Origin: Clostridium_AM sp900759715
GTDB lineage: Bacteria > Bacillota > Clostridia > Clostridiales > Clostridiaceae
NCBI GenBank assembly: GCA_900759715.1
Contig: CAAEXF010000007.1
Coordinates: forward strand, 80,985-144,984
Reading direction: 5' to 3'
Length of the DNA stretch: 64,000 bases
The stretch's first letter is position 1, and every line of letters starts with the position of its first letter. The position numbers and the translations under genes are program-made. Below are positions 25,974 to 34,168 of this stretch, piece after piece. Under the pieces are notes generated by a model. That model had not been told where the DNA came from and ran no database searches. It worked only from the letters and a program-made list of their open reading frames with translations.

Positions 25974-27275
25974 ATGAAGGTCGCTTTTACCACTTTAGGT
26001 TGTAGAGTAAATCAGTATGAGACTGAAGCTATGACTGAAAAATTTAAAAAGGAAGGGTATGAACTAGTACCTTTCGAAGAGTATGCTGATGTATATGTTA
26101 TAAACACCTGTACTGTTACAAATATTGGTGATAAAAAATCTAGACAAATGGTAAACAGAGCAAGAAGAAAAAATGAGGAGGCAGTAATAGCAGTTGTTGG
26201 TTGCTATTCACAGATTGCCCCAGAGGAAGTATCCAAAATAGAAGGTGTTGATGTAGTACTTGGTACCAGAAACAAAGGTGATATAGTATATTGGGTAAAT
26301 AGAGCAAGGGAAGAACGAGAAAAGATAATTGAGGTTAACGATGTACTTAAAAATAATGTTTTTGAGGATTTAAATATAAGCGAATATCAAGACAAGAAGA
26401 GAGCGTTTTTAAAAATCCAAGATGGTTGTAATAGATTTTGCTCCTATTGTTTAATTCCATTCGCTAGAGGAGCAGTATGCAGCAAAGAACCAGAAAAGGT
26501 TATTAGTGAGGCAAAAGAACTGGCAGAACACGGATTTAAAGAAATAATTCTTTCAGGTATACATATCGCTTCATATGGTGCAGACTTAGGTGGAGATTGG
26601 AACTTAGTGAAAATACTTCAAGAACTAGATAGCGTTGAAGGTATTGAAAGAATAAGAATAGGATCTATTGACCCACAATTCTTTACAGAAGGAACTATAG
26701 ATAATCTTAGTGAGTTAAAGAAGCTTTGTCCACACTTTCATTTATCATTACAAAGTGGCTGTGATGAGACTCTTAAGAGGATGAATAGGCGTTATACAAC
26801 AAAGGAATATAAAGATATAGTTGAAGGCCTAAGAAAGAATATAAAAGATGTTTCTATAACTACAGATATAATAGTTGGTTTCCCTGGAGAAACTGAAGAG
26901 GAGTTTAATACAACATATGAATTTTTAAAGAGTATGGAGCTTTCAAAAATGCATGTGTTTAAATATAGTCCAAGAAAAGGCACAAAAGCTGCTGTAATGA
27001 AAGAACAGGTAAATGGAAATATAAAAGATGAACGAAGCAGTAAGCTTATTGAATTAGACGCAAAACTGGAAGAACAATTTATGAATAAGTTAATTGGAAA
27101 GACTATGGACGTTCTGTATGAACAAAGATACAATGGAGAGGAATCCTCCTATGAAGGGCATACACCTAATTATATTAAGGTGGTATCAAAAAGTAGCGAT
27201 GATATAGAAGGTAGAATTGTAAAAACTAAGTTAACTGAAGTTAAAAAAGAATTTATAATAGGAGAGCTAGTTTAA
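25974..27275 (+). CDS. mtaB: tRNA (N6-threonylcarbamoyladenosine37-C2)-methylthiotransferase
   Basis: This 433-residue radical-SAM methylthiotransferase converts t6A37 to ms2t6A37 in tRNA. The N-terminal UPF0004 domain has three cluster cysteines (TLGC at 10, INTC at 46, VVGC at 77). The radical-SAM domain has GCNRFCSYC (152, 156, 159), and the C-terminus carries a TRAM-like RNA-binding region. AAAGGAGG at about 25958-25964 supports ATG 25974 over an in-frame start at 25944 that lies inside the upstream hairpin region. It is the third gene of a prmA-rsmE-mtaB modification cluster. Confidence 0.94.
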   Translation: MKVAFTTLGCRVNQYETEAMTEKFKKEGYELVPFEEYADVYVINTCTVTNIGDKKSRQMVNRARRKNEEAVIAVVGCYSQIAPEEVSKIEGVDVVLGTRNKGDIVYWVNRAREEREKIIEVNDVLKNNVFEDLNISEYQDKKRAFLKIQDGCNRFCSYCLIPFARGAVCSKEPEKVISEAKELAEHGFKEIILSGIHIASYGADLGGDWNLVKILQELDSVEGIERIRIGSIDPQFFTEGTIDNLSELKKLCPHFHLSLQSGCDETLKRMNRRYTTKEYKDIVEGLRKNIKDVSITTDIIVGFPGETEEEFNTTYEFLKSMELSKMHVFKYSPRKGTKAAVMKEQVNGNIKDERSSKLIELDAKLEEQFMNKLIGKTMDVLYEQRYNGEESSYEGHTPNYIKVVSKSSDDIEGRIVKTKLTEVKKEFIIGELV

Positions 27276-27387
27276 AGGAAATATCTGATTAAATTACATT
27301 TAAGGCATATTTTTAAAATTGTTGGTTAATTTTAGGAGGATATTTTAGATTTATATTGAATACTATAAAGTTAAAGGAGGTGAAATT

Positions 27388-27732
27388 ATGGAAGATTGCA
27401 TTTTCTGTAAGATAGTAAAAGGTGAAATACCATGTGAAAAAATTTATGAAGATGATATGGTTTTAAGCTTTAAAGATATAAATCCAGGAGCTCCAGTTCA
27501 TGTTCTTATAATACCTAAAAAACATATAAGTAGCTTAAATGAAGTTAGTGAAGAAAATTCAAAAGTTATAGCACATGTATTTGTAACTGCTAAAGAAATT
27601 GTTAAAAAGTTAGGTGTTGATGAAACAGGATATAGAATTGTTTCTAATTGTGGAGAAGATGGAGGGCAAACAGTACCTCATATTCATTTTCATATTTTAG
27701 GTGGCAGATCACTTCAATGGCCTCCGGGTTAA
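27388..27732 (+). CDS. HIT-family (HinT-like) nucleotide hydrolase
   Basis: This 114-residue protein has the histidine-triad motif TVPHIHFHILGG near the C-terminus and the N-terminal CIFCKIVKGEIPC with zinc-ligand-like cysteines. HinT proteins hydrolyse adenosine 5'-phosphoramidates. The length and the end GGRSLQWPPG are normal. AAAGGAGGTGAAATT gives a very strong ribosome binding site. The TAA stop codon (27730-27732) is shared with the TTAAGCAG beginning of an R2 repeat, showing that the repeat abuts the coding end exactly. Confidence 0.95.
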   Translation: MEDCIFCKIVKGEIPCEKIYEDDMVLSFKDINPGAPVHVLIIPKKHISSLNEVSEENSKVIAHVFVTAKEIVKKLGVDETGYRIVSNCGEDGGQTVPHIHFHILGGRSLQWPPG

Positions 27733-27873
27733 GCAGCGAACCCAAATCTCCGATTTGGAGTGAGTCACTTACTCATTCGACAATAGGAGAAGGAGTTTCA
27801 TAAGCAGGCATCCAAAATCTTTGATTTTGAGATGATCGCTTACTCATTCGACAATAGGAGAAGGAGTTTCATT
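27731..27873. repeat. R2 hairpin repeat, two full tandem units between hit and rpsU
   Basis: Two units of about 72 bp begin AAGCAGCGAACC (27731) and AAGCAGGCATCC (27802). Both end in ACTCATTCGACAATAGGAG followed by AAGGAGTTTCAT. Inner stems are CCAAATC-TCC-GATTTGG and CAAAATC-TTT-GATTTTG: stem pairs change together while the loop varies freely. The array lies about 44 bp upstream of the rpsU promoter. Confidence 0.85.
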
Positions 27874-27916
27874 AATAATACCAAATTAGTTATATTGTAA
27901 ATATACAATGAAATTG

Positions 27917-27946
27917 TTGACAGCTTCTAAACTAATGTTGTATAAT
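27917..27946 (+). promoter_or_regulatory. Sigma-A promoter of rpsU
   Basis: Perfect TTGACA (27917-27922), an 18-base spacer and perfect TATAAT (27941-27946). The leader of about 70 nt can form an AATTTTTAAAATT hairpin before a GGAGGGAGGG ribosome binding site. Confidence 0.85.
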
Positions 27947-28023
27947 AAACAATGTGCTATGTGACCCACAGGCTGCATTTAATTTTTAAAATTAAATTGA
28001 GCTAGCGGAGGGAGGGATAAGAT

Positions 28024-28200
28024 ATGTCAGAAATAAGAGTTGGAGAAAACGAAACAATAGAAAGTGCATTAAGAAGATTCAAGAGAAAATGTGCTAGAGC
28101 TGGTGTTCTTTCTGAAGTTAGAAAAAGAGAACACTATGAGAAGCCAAGCGTAAAGAGAAAAAAGAAATCAGAAGCTGCAAGAAAGAGAAAATTTAAATAG
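28024..28200 (+). CDS. rpsU: 30S ribosomal protein S21
   Basis: This 58-residue, highly basic protein begins MSEIRVGENETIESALRRFKRK and ends KKKSEAARKRKFK, the standard bS21 sequence in Firmicutes. GGAGGGAGGG is about 8 bp before ATG 28024. It has its own strong promoter and is followed by yqeY, the usual rpsU-yqeY order, although yqeY is broken here. Confidence 0.98.
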   Translation: MSEIRVGENETIESALRRFKRKCARAGVLSEVRKREHYEKPSVKRKKKSEAARKRKFK

Positions 28201-28227
28201 AATTCTTTTGAAAAAAAGTACTAAATA

Positions 28228-28673
28228 ATGTCTCTTAAAGAAGAGCTGCAGGAAGACTGGAAGCAAGCTTTGAAATCCAGAAACAAATTAAAAGCTGATA
28301 CAATAAGTATAGCTAAAGCTGCAATTTTATTAGTTGAAAAACTGATGATAAGAAGCTTGACTATGAAGAGATATATGAAGTAATATCAAAAGAAGTTAAG
28401 CAAAGACGCGAAGCTATACTGGAGTTTGAAAAGGGAAATAGGCAGGATTTAATTTATAAGGCAAATGCCAAAAAAGAAATCTTGTTAAGTTACCTTCCTC
28501 AGCAGTTAAGCGAAGAGAAAATTTGCGAAATTGTTCGACAGGCAGTTAGTGAAGTGGGACATAATAGCATAAAACACATAGGTAAAGTTATGGCTGCAGC
28601 TATGCCTGGTATTAAAGGCAGAGTTGATGGTAAACTTGTAAGTCAAATTGTAAAGCAATATTTGAATAAATAA
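28228..28673 (+). pseudogene. yqeY: GatB/YqeY-domain protein, interrupted by a one-base frameshift
   Basis: Two overlapping frames together encode a complete YqeY-like protein of about 147 residues. The first (28228-28383) begins MSLKEELQEDWKQALKSRN and runs into AAILLVEK. The second resumes at about 28341 with TDDKKLDYEEIYEVISKEVK and ends at 28673 with GRVDGKLVSQIVKQYLNK. The break lies in an A-run of five (28337-28341), where a sixth A would restore one frame. YqeY relates to the GatB tail domain and is linked to tRNA amidotransferase function. There is no good Shine-Dalgarno before ATG 28228. Both frames remain conserved beyond the break, so the lesion is recent or a homopolymer sequencing error. 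Confidence 0.85.
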
Positions 28674-28700
28674 AAGGTTGAGATGTTCTCAACCTTTTTT
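28674..28700 (+). terminator. Rho-independent terminator after rpsU-yqeY
   Basis: AAGGTTGAGA (28674-28683), a 3-base loop, TCTCAACCTT (28687-28696) and a run of six T. Confidence 0.95.
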
Positions 28701-28707
28701 ATTTTGT

Positions 28708-28735
28708 CATTTATTAAATTTATGCCTCATAAATT
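28708..28735 (+). promoter_or_regulatory. Possible sigma-E promoter of yqfC
   Basis: CATAAATT at 28728-28735 fits the sigma-E -10 (CATAnnnT). A weaker CATT-like -35 lies about 17 bases upstream. yqfCD are sigma-E genes in Bacillus, which supports this reading. Confidence 0.35.
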
Positions 28736-28764
28736 AATATGAAAGAATTTTTAGGGGTGGTAAA

Positions 28765-29049
28765 GTGGAGGACAAAGTATATAGGACAAAGCAAAATATT
28801 GCAGAAAAACTAGATTTGCCTAGAGATATAATACTTAATATGCCTAAAATCACGGTTACCGGTGGTAATGAAATAGTTATAGAGAATCATAAGGGTGTTG
28901 TACTCTTTGGTGAAAATCAGGTTAAAATTAATTCAGGGGTAGGGTTAATATCAATATATGGAGAGAGATTTGAAATATTGTTTATGGGCGGAAGTACCAT
29001 AACAATAGGAGGAAAATTCAAATCTATTGTTTATGAAGGAAATGAGTAA
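28765..29049 (+). CDS. yqfC: Sporulation protein YqfC
   Basis: This 94-residue protein is beta-strand-rich with LDLPRDIILNMPKITVTGGNEIVIENHKGVVLF, matching the YqfC/YabP family of mother-cell sporulation proteins. The GTG start at 28765 follows GGGGTGG at 28754-28760. It overlaps yqfD by a few bases, indicating coupled translation, and the yqfC-yqfD pair is conserved across endospore formers. The biochemical role is unknown in the family. Confidence 0.88.
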   Translation: MEDKVYRTKQNIAEKLDLPRDIILNMPKITVTGGNEIVIENHKGVVLFGENQVKINSGVGLISIYGERFEILFMGGSTITIGGKFKSIVYEGNE

Positions 29050-30226
29050 ATTTAGCTTTAAAAAATATAAAAGTGGTATAATTACTATAGAGATTCAATC
29101 CCTAATACCTGAAAAATTTGTTAACCTGATGTGGAAGAATGGTGTTCATATAAAAAACTTAAAAAAAGAAAATATTACTACTATGATTATGGATGTTAAT
29201 TTAAGAGATTATGATAAAATTGAAGAGATAGCTAAAAAGACAAAGACAAAAATTAAAATAACCAAAAGAAGAGGATTTGCATTCTTTCTTATTAAAATCA
29301 AAAGAAGAATAGCACTAGTTTTAGGTATACTACTATTTATGGGGATATTATATTATCTATCTACTTTTATTTGGAATATTGAGATAAGTGTAGATCATAA
29401 TTTATCTCCTTATGAAATAAGACAGCAGCTAAGTTCTTTTGGTATAAAGCCAGGAATAAATAAGAGAAATGTAAATGTTTATGACATAGAGGAAAAGCTC
29501 ATAAAAAATAATGAGAATATAATGTGGGTTAGAGCAAGAGTAGAGGGAGCTAAATTGAAAATTTCTGCAGCAGAAAGGCAATCGCCGCCTAATATTATTG
29601 CTGAAGGCAGTCCGTGTAATTTAGTAGCAAGAAAAGATGGTGAGGTTGTAAGAGTTTACACTAAAGCAGGTACGTCCGTAGTAAAAAAAGGTGACATGAT
29701 AAGAAAAGGTCAAGTATTAGTTAAAGGAGAACAAGGAAAGGAAGGGGCAACTTATCAAGTTCATGCTGTTGGCGATGTTATATGTAGAACTTTTTATGAA
29801 GAAGTCAAACAGGTAAAAATTGATACTGTTAAAAGAGAGAGAACAGGAAATAAAATTGAGAATATATATTTAAATATAAAAGGGAAAAATATATATCTAA
29901 AAAAATCTGTAAATAAATTTAATAAGTATGATAGAATAGAAGATAACAAACTTTTTATTAAAAAAGAGACCTATTATGAAATGAAAGAAACTACAATACA
30001 TGGAGATGCTAAAAAAATTGTGGATGATACTGCAAATGAACTCTACTCAAAAATATGTGCAAATCTAGATAAGTCTGTTAAAATTATAGATAAAATAGTA
30101 AACTACGAAGCTGGAGATACTTATGTTGTAAGAGTTTTAGTTGTGGCAGAAGAAAACGTGGCTTTGGAAGAGAAAATTCCTGAACAGCAGAATCAAGATG
30201 TACAGCAGGAACAAAATCAGCAGTAG
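29042..30226 (+). CDS. yqfD: Sporulation protein YqfD
   Basis: This 394-residue protein has one transmembrane helix (IALVLGILLFMGILYYLSTFIW, about 90-112) and a large extracytoplasmic region containing NENIMWVRARVEGAKLKISAAERQ, typical of YqfD, a sigma-E-controlled membrane protein. Most of it would face the intermembrane space of the forespore. The start is uncertain: ATG 29042 overlaps the yqfC stop as ATGAGTAA, and ATG 29033 is also in frame. The last 20 residues are Gln-rich. pgpH follows after 22 bp, the order yqfD-pgpH-ybeY-dgkA-cdd-era being common in clostridia. Confidence 0.9.
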   Translation: MSKFSFKKYKSGIITIEIQSLIPEKFVNLMWKNGVHIKNLKKENITTMIMDVNLRDYDKIEEIAKKTKTKIKITKRRGFAFFLIKIKRRIALVLGILLFMGILYYLSTFIWNIEISVDHNLSPYEIRQQLSSFGIKPGINKRNVNVYDIEEKLIKNNENIMWVRARVEGAKLKISAAERQSPPNIIAEGSPCNLVARKDGEVVRVYTKAGTSVVKKGDMIRKGQVLVKGEQGKEGATYQVHAVGDVICRTFYEEVKQVKIDTVKRERTGNKIENIYLNIKGKNIYLKKSVNKFNKYDRIEDNKLFIKKETYYEMKETTIHGDAKKIVDDTANELYSKICANLDKSVKIIDKIVNYEAGDTYVVRVLVVAEENVALEEKIPEQQNQDVQQEQNQQ

Positions 30227-30257
30227 AGCTAATTTACTAGGATAAAAGGTGGTTGAA

Positions 30258-32339
30258 ATGAAAAAAATATCACTAAAGAGACTTTTTGGTAGGGAAAAAA
30301 CTAACAGAATTTTGACTTTTATGTTAACATTTATTTTTATATACTCAGTATTGTTTACTACCTTAGTTACTAAACGATACAATCTAGCAGAAGGCGATAT
30401 TGCTAGAGTGGATATTAAGGCTCCAAGAGAGGTGAAGGATCAAGTATCTACCGAAGCTAGGATTAAGCAAGCTGTCGATTCCGTACGAATTCAGTATAGT
30501 AAAAAAACAGAAGTGAAAACAGAAGTAATAAATAGGATAAACACTTTCTTTACTAAATTACTTCAAATAAAAGATTCTGCAGGAGAAGATAAAGACAAAG
30601 CGCAAACATTAAAAAGCAGTTCTGAGATCAGTTTATCGGATGAAGACTATTTAACTTTAGTAAAATTAAGTAAGGAAGATTTAAAAACGATGCAAAATTT
30701 CCTGAATACAACTATGGCTGAGCTTTACGAAAATAATAATATAAGTGACAATAGTCAGAAGGACAACCTTGAGGATATAAAAAGAGCTAAGGAAAATATA
30801 TTATTTACAGTAAATTCTTCAAAGCTTTCAAAATCACTTAGAGATATGGTGATAACTATAGCTTATTCCCAGATATATCCTAATTTTTTCTATGACAAAG
30901 ATAAAACAGAGGAACTAAAAGAAGAAGCCCGAAAAAAAGTTCCACCAGTTATGATAAAGAAAGATCAAACAATAATAAAAGAAGGAGAACCAATAACAAA
31001 GTATCAGATAGAATTACTTAAAGACTTAGGACTTTTAAATGATAACTCTCATTTTCAATGGTATGTATATATTAGTTTAAGTATAGTAATACTTTTAGTA
31101 ATAGGATTAGAATGGTTTTATTTATCAAGATATCATAGTAGTATATATAATAATACAAATAAACTCATAATGATAAATGTATTAAGCTGTATATCTATAC
31201 TTTTGGCAAGAACTTTTTCAGTGGTATCACCATTTTTGATTCCACTTGCCTGTATACCAATGCTTTTCACTCTTTTAGTAAATCATAAAATTTCTTTAAC
31301 AATAAACATGTTGAACTGTATTCTGATAAGTGGAGCAGTAAATTTTAATATAGAAATTACTGCCTTAGCTATAGTAAATGCAGTGATAGGTGCGATAATT
31401 TTAAAGAAAATGCAGCAGAGAAATGATATATTATATTCTTGTCTATATATAGCAGTGATTAATGTTATCTTTACTTTTTCATTAGGATTATTACTTAGCA
31501 ATAATGTTGTGGATGTAACCAAAAGAGCTATGTATTCATGCATAGCCAGTATATTATCTGGTGTATTAACTATAGGTTTTCTACCATTTTTGGAAAGCAC
31601 CTTTGATATAGTAACTACTATAAAGTTATTGGAGTTATCTAATCCTAATAATCCACTGCTAAAGAGGCTGCTAATTGAGGCACCAGGAACTTATCACCAC
31701 AGTATTCTAGTTGGTAATCTTGCAGAGGTTGCGGCAGAAGAAGTTGGTGGGAATCCAGTACTTGCCAGGGTTTCTGCTTATTATCATGACGCTGGTAAAA
31801 TAAAGAGACCTTATTTTTTTAAAGAAAATCAACTGGGTAATGATAATCCACATGACAAAATTACTCCTAATTTAAGTACTCTTATAATAACATCTCATGT
31901 TAAAGATGGAGTAGAACTATCTCGAGAATATAAAATTCCTAAAGTCATAAGAGATATAATAGAACAGCATCATGGTACAACACTGGTTAAGTATTTTTAT
32001 ATTACGGCAAAAAACTCCAGCGAAAAACCAGAGGATGTAAATGAAGAGGAATTTAGATATCCGGGACCTAAACCTGAAACAAAAGAAGCAGGAATTATAA
32101 TGCTTGCAGATAGTGTAGAAGCTGCTGTAAGATCCATAAATGAACCTACTAAGTCTAAAATTGAAGAAATGGTAAATAACATTATAAAAGACAGGTTAAA
32201 TGAGGGGCAGCTTGATAACTGTGATTTAACCTTAAAAGATATTAACATAATTAAATATGCCTTTTTAAAAGTTCTAACAGGAATATACCATCAGAGAATA
32301 GAATACCCAGAGGATAAAGCTAAAAGCAGTAATATATAA
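30258..32339 (+). CDS. pgpH: Cyclic di-AMP phosphodiesterase PgpH (7TM-HD protein)
   Basis: This 693-residue membrane protein has an N-terminal helix, a long extracytoplasmic 7TMR-HDED domain (about 40-265) ending IIKEGEPITKYQIELLKDLG, about seven transmembrane helices, and a cytoplasmic HD domain with APGTYHHSILVGNLAEVAA and ARVSAYYHDAGKIKRPYFF. PgpH proteins degrade the second messenger c-di-AMP. A second conserved block, DIIEQHHGTTLVKYFY, completes the metal site. AAAGGTGG at 30245-30252 is spaced for ATG 30258 rather than the in-frame GTG 30249. ybeY follows by 15 bp. Confidence 0.92.
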   Translation: MKKISLKRLFGREKTNRILTFMLTFIFIYSVLFTTLVTKRYNLAEGDIARVDIKAPREVKDQVSTEARIKQAVDSVRIQYSKKTEVKTEVINRINTFFTKLLQIKDSAGEDKDKAQTLKSSSEISLSDEDYLTLVKLSKEDLKTMQNFLNTTMAELYENNNISDNSQKDNLEDIKRAKENILFTVNSSKLSKSLRDMVITIAYSQIYPNFFYDKDKTEELKEEARKKVPPVMIKKDQTIIKEGEPITKYQIELLKDLGLLNDNSHFQWYVYISLSIVILLVIGLEWFYLSRYHSSIYNNTNKLIMINVLSCISILLARTFSVVSPFLIPLACIPMLFTLLVNHKISLTINMLNCILISGAVNFNIEITALAIVNAVIGAIILKKMQQRNDILYSCLYIAVINVIFTFSLGLLLSNNVVDVTKRAMYSCIASILSGVLTIGFLPFLESTFDIVTTIKLLELSNPNNPLLKRLLIEAPGTYHHSILVGNLAEVAAEEVGGNPVLARVSAYYHDAGKIKRPYFFKENQLGNDNPHDKITPNLSTLIITSHVKDGVELSREYKIPKVIRDIIEQHHGTTLVKYFYITAKNSSEKPEDVNEEEFRYPGPKPETKEAGIIMLADSVEAAVRSINEPTKSKIEEMVNNIIKDRLNEGQLDNCDLTLKDINIIKYAFLKVLTGIYHQRIEYPEDKAKSSNI

Positions 32340-32354
32340 CAGAGGAGCAAAGAA

Positions 32355-32855
32355 ATGATTTTTATAGATAATAGGCAAGATAAGATTTGTGTTTCTGAAG
32401 AATTAGAAGAAACTATAGAGTCAGTAATCGAGTATGCATTAAAAGAGGAAGAAGTTAACATACCTTGTGAGGTAAGTGTTGTATTTGTTGATAATGAAGA
32501 GATCAGAGAGATAAATAAAGAAAATAGAAATATTGACAAAGCTACAGATGTTCTTTCTTTCCCAATGCTAGAGTATCCTGAAGGCTCTGTGTTTAAAGAT
32601 GTGTATTTAAATCATAAATTTCACGTAATTGATTTAGACAATGGGAACTTAATATTAGGAGATATAGTTTTATCGCTGGAAAAAGCAGAAGAGCAAAGGA
32701 AGGAATTTGGGCATTCATTTTTAAGAGAAGCAGCATATCTTACAGTGCATTCTGTTTTACACTTGCTTGGATATGATCATATGGAAGAAGAAGAGAAAAA
32801 TGTTATGAGAAAAAGAGAAGAGGAAATATTGAATAAATTTCATCTAACTAGATAA
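32355..32855 (+). CDS. ybeY: rRNA maturation endoribonuclease YbeY
   Basis: This 166-residue zinc protein has the UPF0054 signature HSVLHLLGYDHMEEEE with the three zinc-binding histidines at about 132, 136 and 142, and the upstream NIDKATDVLSFP motif. YbeY takes part in 16S rRNA 3'-end processing and ribosome quality control in several bacteria. AGAGGAG precedes ATG 32355. The gene is normal in length and within the pgpH-ybeY-dgkA run. Confidence 0.95.
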   Translation: MIFIDNRQDKICVSEELEETIESVIEYALKEEEVNIPCEVSVVFVDNEEIREINKENRNIDKATDVLSFPMLEYPEGSVFKDVYLNHKFHVIDLDNGNLILGDIVLSLEKAEEQRKEFGHSFLREAAYLTVHSVLHLLGYDHMEEEEKNVMRKREEEILNKFHLTR

Positions 32856-32910
32856 AAAGTTTTAGTTTATAATATTTAGCCAACAAATTTAGTTTAAGAT
32901 GGTGATTATA

Positions 32911-33609
32911 ATGAAAGTTAGAAAACTATTAGATAGCTTTAATTATGCCATAGAAGGAATAATATATGCAGTTAGAACCCAGAGAAATATGAGAATACAT
33001 ATGATCGCAGCGCTGGTTGTTCTAACTGCCTGCTTTTTTTACGATTTAACTAAGATGGAGATTTTAGCGATAACCATAACGATAACAATGGTTATTATGG
33101 CAGAACTTTTAAATACTGCAATAGAATTTGCTGTAGATGCTACCACTAATTATTATCATCCTCTTGCCAAACTTGCTAAAAATGTGGCAGCAGGAGGTGT
33201 ATTAGTAACTGCTATAAATGCAATAGTTGTTGGATATATTGTATTTTGGGATAAGTTAAAATATATAAATTTTATATTAATTAGAAAAATAAAAAGTTCA
33301 AATCCGTATACAATATTTATTATACTTGCTATTGTATGCATTACTACTATAGTAATAAAGGCAATTTTTGGTGAAGGAACGCCTCTAAAGGGAGGAATGC
33401 CTAGCGGACATAGTGCAATAGCTTTCTCTATTGCTACTACTATAGCACTTACAACAGGACAGTTAACAGTAGTAATTTTGAGTTACTTGCTTGCATTAAT
33501 AGTAGCGCAAAGTAGAGTAGATTCTGAAATTCATTCTATTATAGAAGTTATTGCTGGTGGAATCTTTGGAACTCTAATTACAGTGCTGTTATTTAGGGTG
33601 TTTGGGTAA
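32911..33609 (+). CDS. Diacylglycerol/undecaprenol kinase fused to a PAP2 phosphatase domain
   Basis: The first about 115 residues match DgkA-type kinases of Firmicutes (FNYAIEGIIYAVRTQRNMRIH, MAELLNTAIEFAVDATT, with three helices). In Gram-positives these act mainly on undecaprenol. A second domain follows (about 135-232) with PAP2-type motifs KGGMPSGHSAIAFS and SRVDSEIHSIIEVIAGG, expected to dephosphorylate a lipid phosphate. Kinase and phosphatase on one chain suggests control of the undecaprenol/undecaprenyl-phosphate balance for wall synthesis. ATG 32911 is favoured over ATG 32899 because of GATGGTG upstream. Confidence 0.9.
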   Translation: MKVRKLLDSFNYAIEGIIYAVRTQRNMRIHMIAALVVLTACFFYDLTKMEILAITITITMVIMAELLNTAIEFAVDATTNYYHPLAKLAKNVAAGGVLVTAINAIVVGYIVFWDKLKYINFILIRKIKSSNPYTIFIILAIVCITTIVIKAIFGEGTPLKGGMPSGHSAIAFSIATTIALTTGQLTVVILSYLLALIVAQSRVDSEIHSIIEVIAGGIFGTLITVLLFRVFG

Positions 33610-33666
33610 GATATTATTAGTATAATTGCAGCTTTAAGGCAGGTATAATAGTGTTAAATAAAAATA

Positions 33667-33694
33667 TTGCAATAGATGAAAATAATGTTATAAT
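33667..33694 (+). promoter_or_regulatory. Sigma-A promoter upstream of cdd
   Basis: TTGCAA (33667-33672), 16 bases, perfect TATAAT (33689-33694). Confidence 0.55.
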
Positions 33695-33758
33695 TTATTT
33701 ACACCACTTAGGATATAATTATTTATAGCAGGTAAAAATAATTATTGGAGGAATGAAG

Positions 33759-34157
33759 ATGGACTATAGATTACTAGTATCTAAAGCTTTAGAAGCGAGA
33801 GAAAATGCATATGTTCCATATTCAAATTTTAAGGTGGGAGCAGCAATACTTACCGAAGATAACAATATATACACAGGATGTAATATAGAAAACGCATCTT
33901 ATGGAGCGACTAACTGTGCGGAGAGAACTGCTATATTTAAAGCAATATCAGAAGGCCATAAGCAAATAAAAGCAATTGCAATTGTTGGTGTAGAAAATGA
34001 ATATACTTATCCATGTGGTATTTGTAGACAGGTAATAGCTGAATTTGCATCAGAAGATATAAAAATAATAATTGCTAAAAACAAAAATGAATATATAGTA
34101 AAAGAATTAGAAGAAGTATTGCCAGGAGCTTTTACTAAAGGTGACTTAGGTAAGTAA
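33759..34157 (+). CDS. cdd: Cytidine deaminase
   Basis: This 132-residue zinc enzyme of pyrimidine salvage deaminates cytidine and deoxycytidine. The signature NCAERTAIF and PCGICRQV supply the catalytic glutamate and zinc-ligand cysteines. The N-terminal YVPYSNFKVGAAILTEDNNIYTGCNIENASYG is typical of the tetrameric form. GGAGG at 33747-33751 is correctly spaced from ATG 33759 but too close to the in-frame ATG 33753. era follows after 11 bp, the widespread cdd-era pair. Confidence 0.96.
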   Translation: MDYRLLVSKALEARENAYVPYSNFKVGAAILTEDNNIYTGCNIENASYGATNCAERTAIFKAISEGHKQIKAIAIVGVENEYTYPCGICRQVIAEFASEDIKIIIAKNKNEYIVKELEEVLPGAFTKGDLGK

Positions 34158-34168
34158 GGAGAGAATAT

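Noticed and set aside
27731..27873. R2 tandem units as a small CRISPR array
   Set aside because: The units are about 72 bp, repeat to repeat without unique spacers, and no cas genes are in the window.
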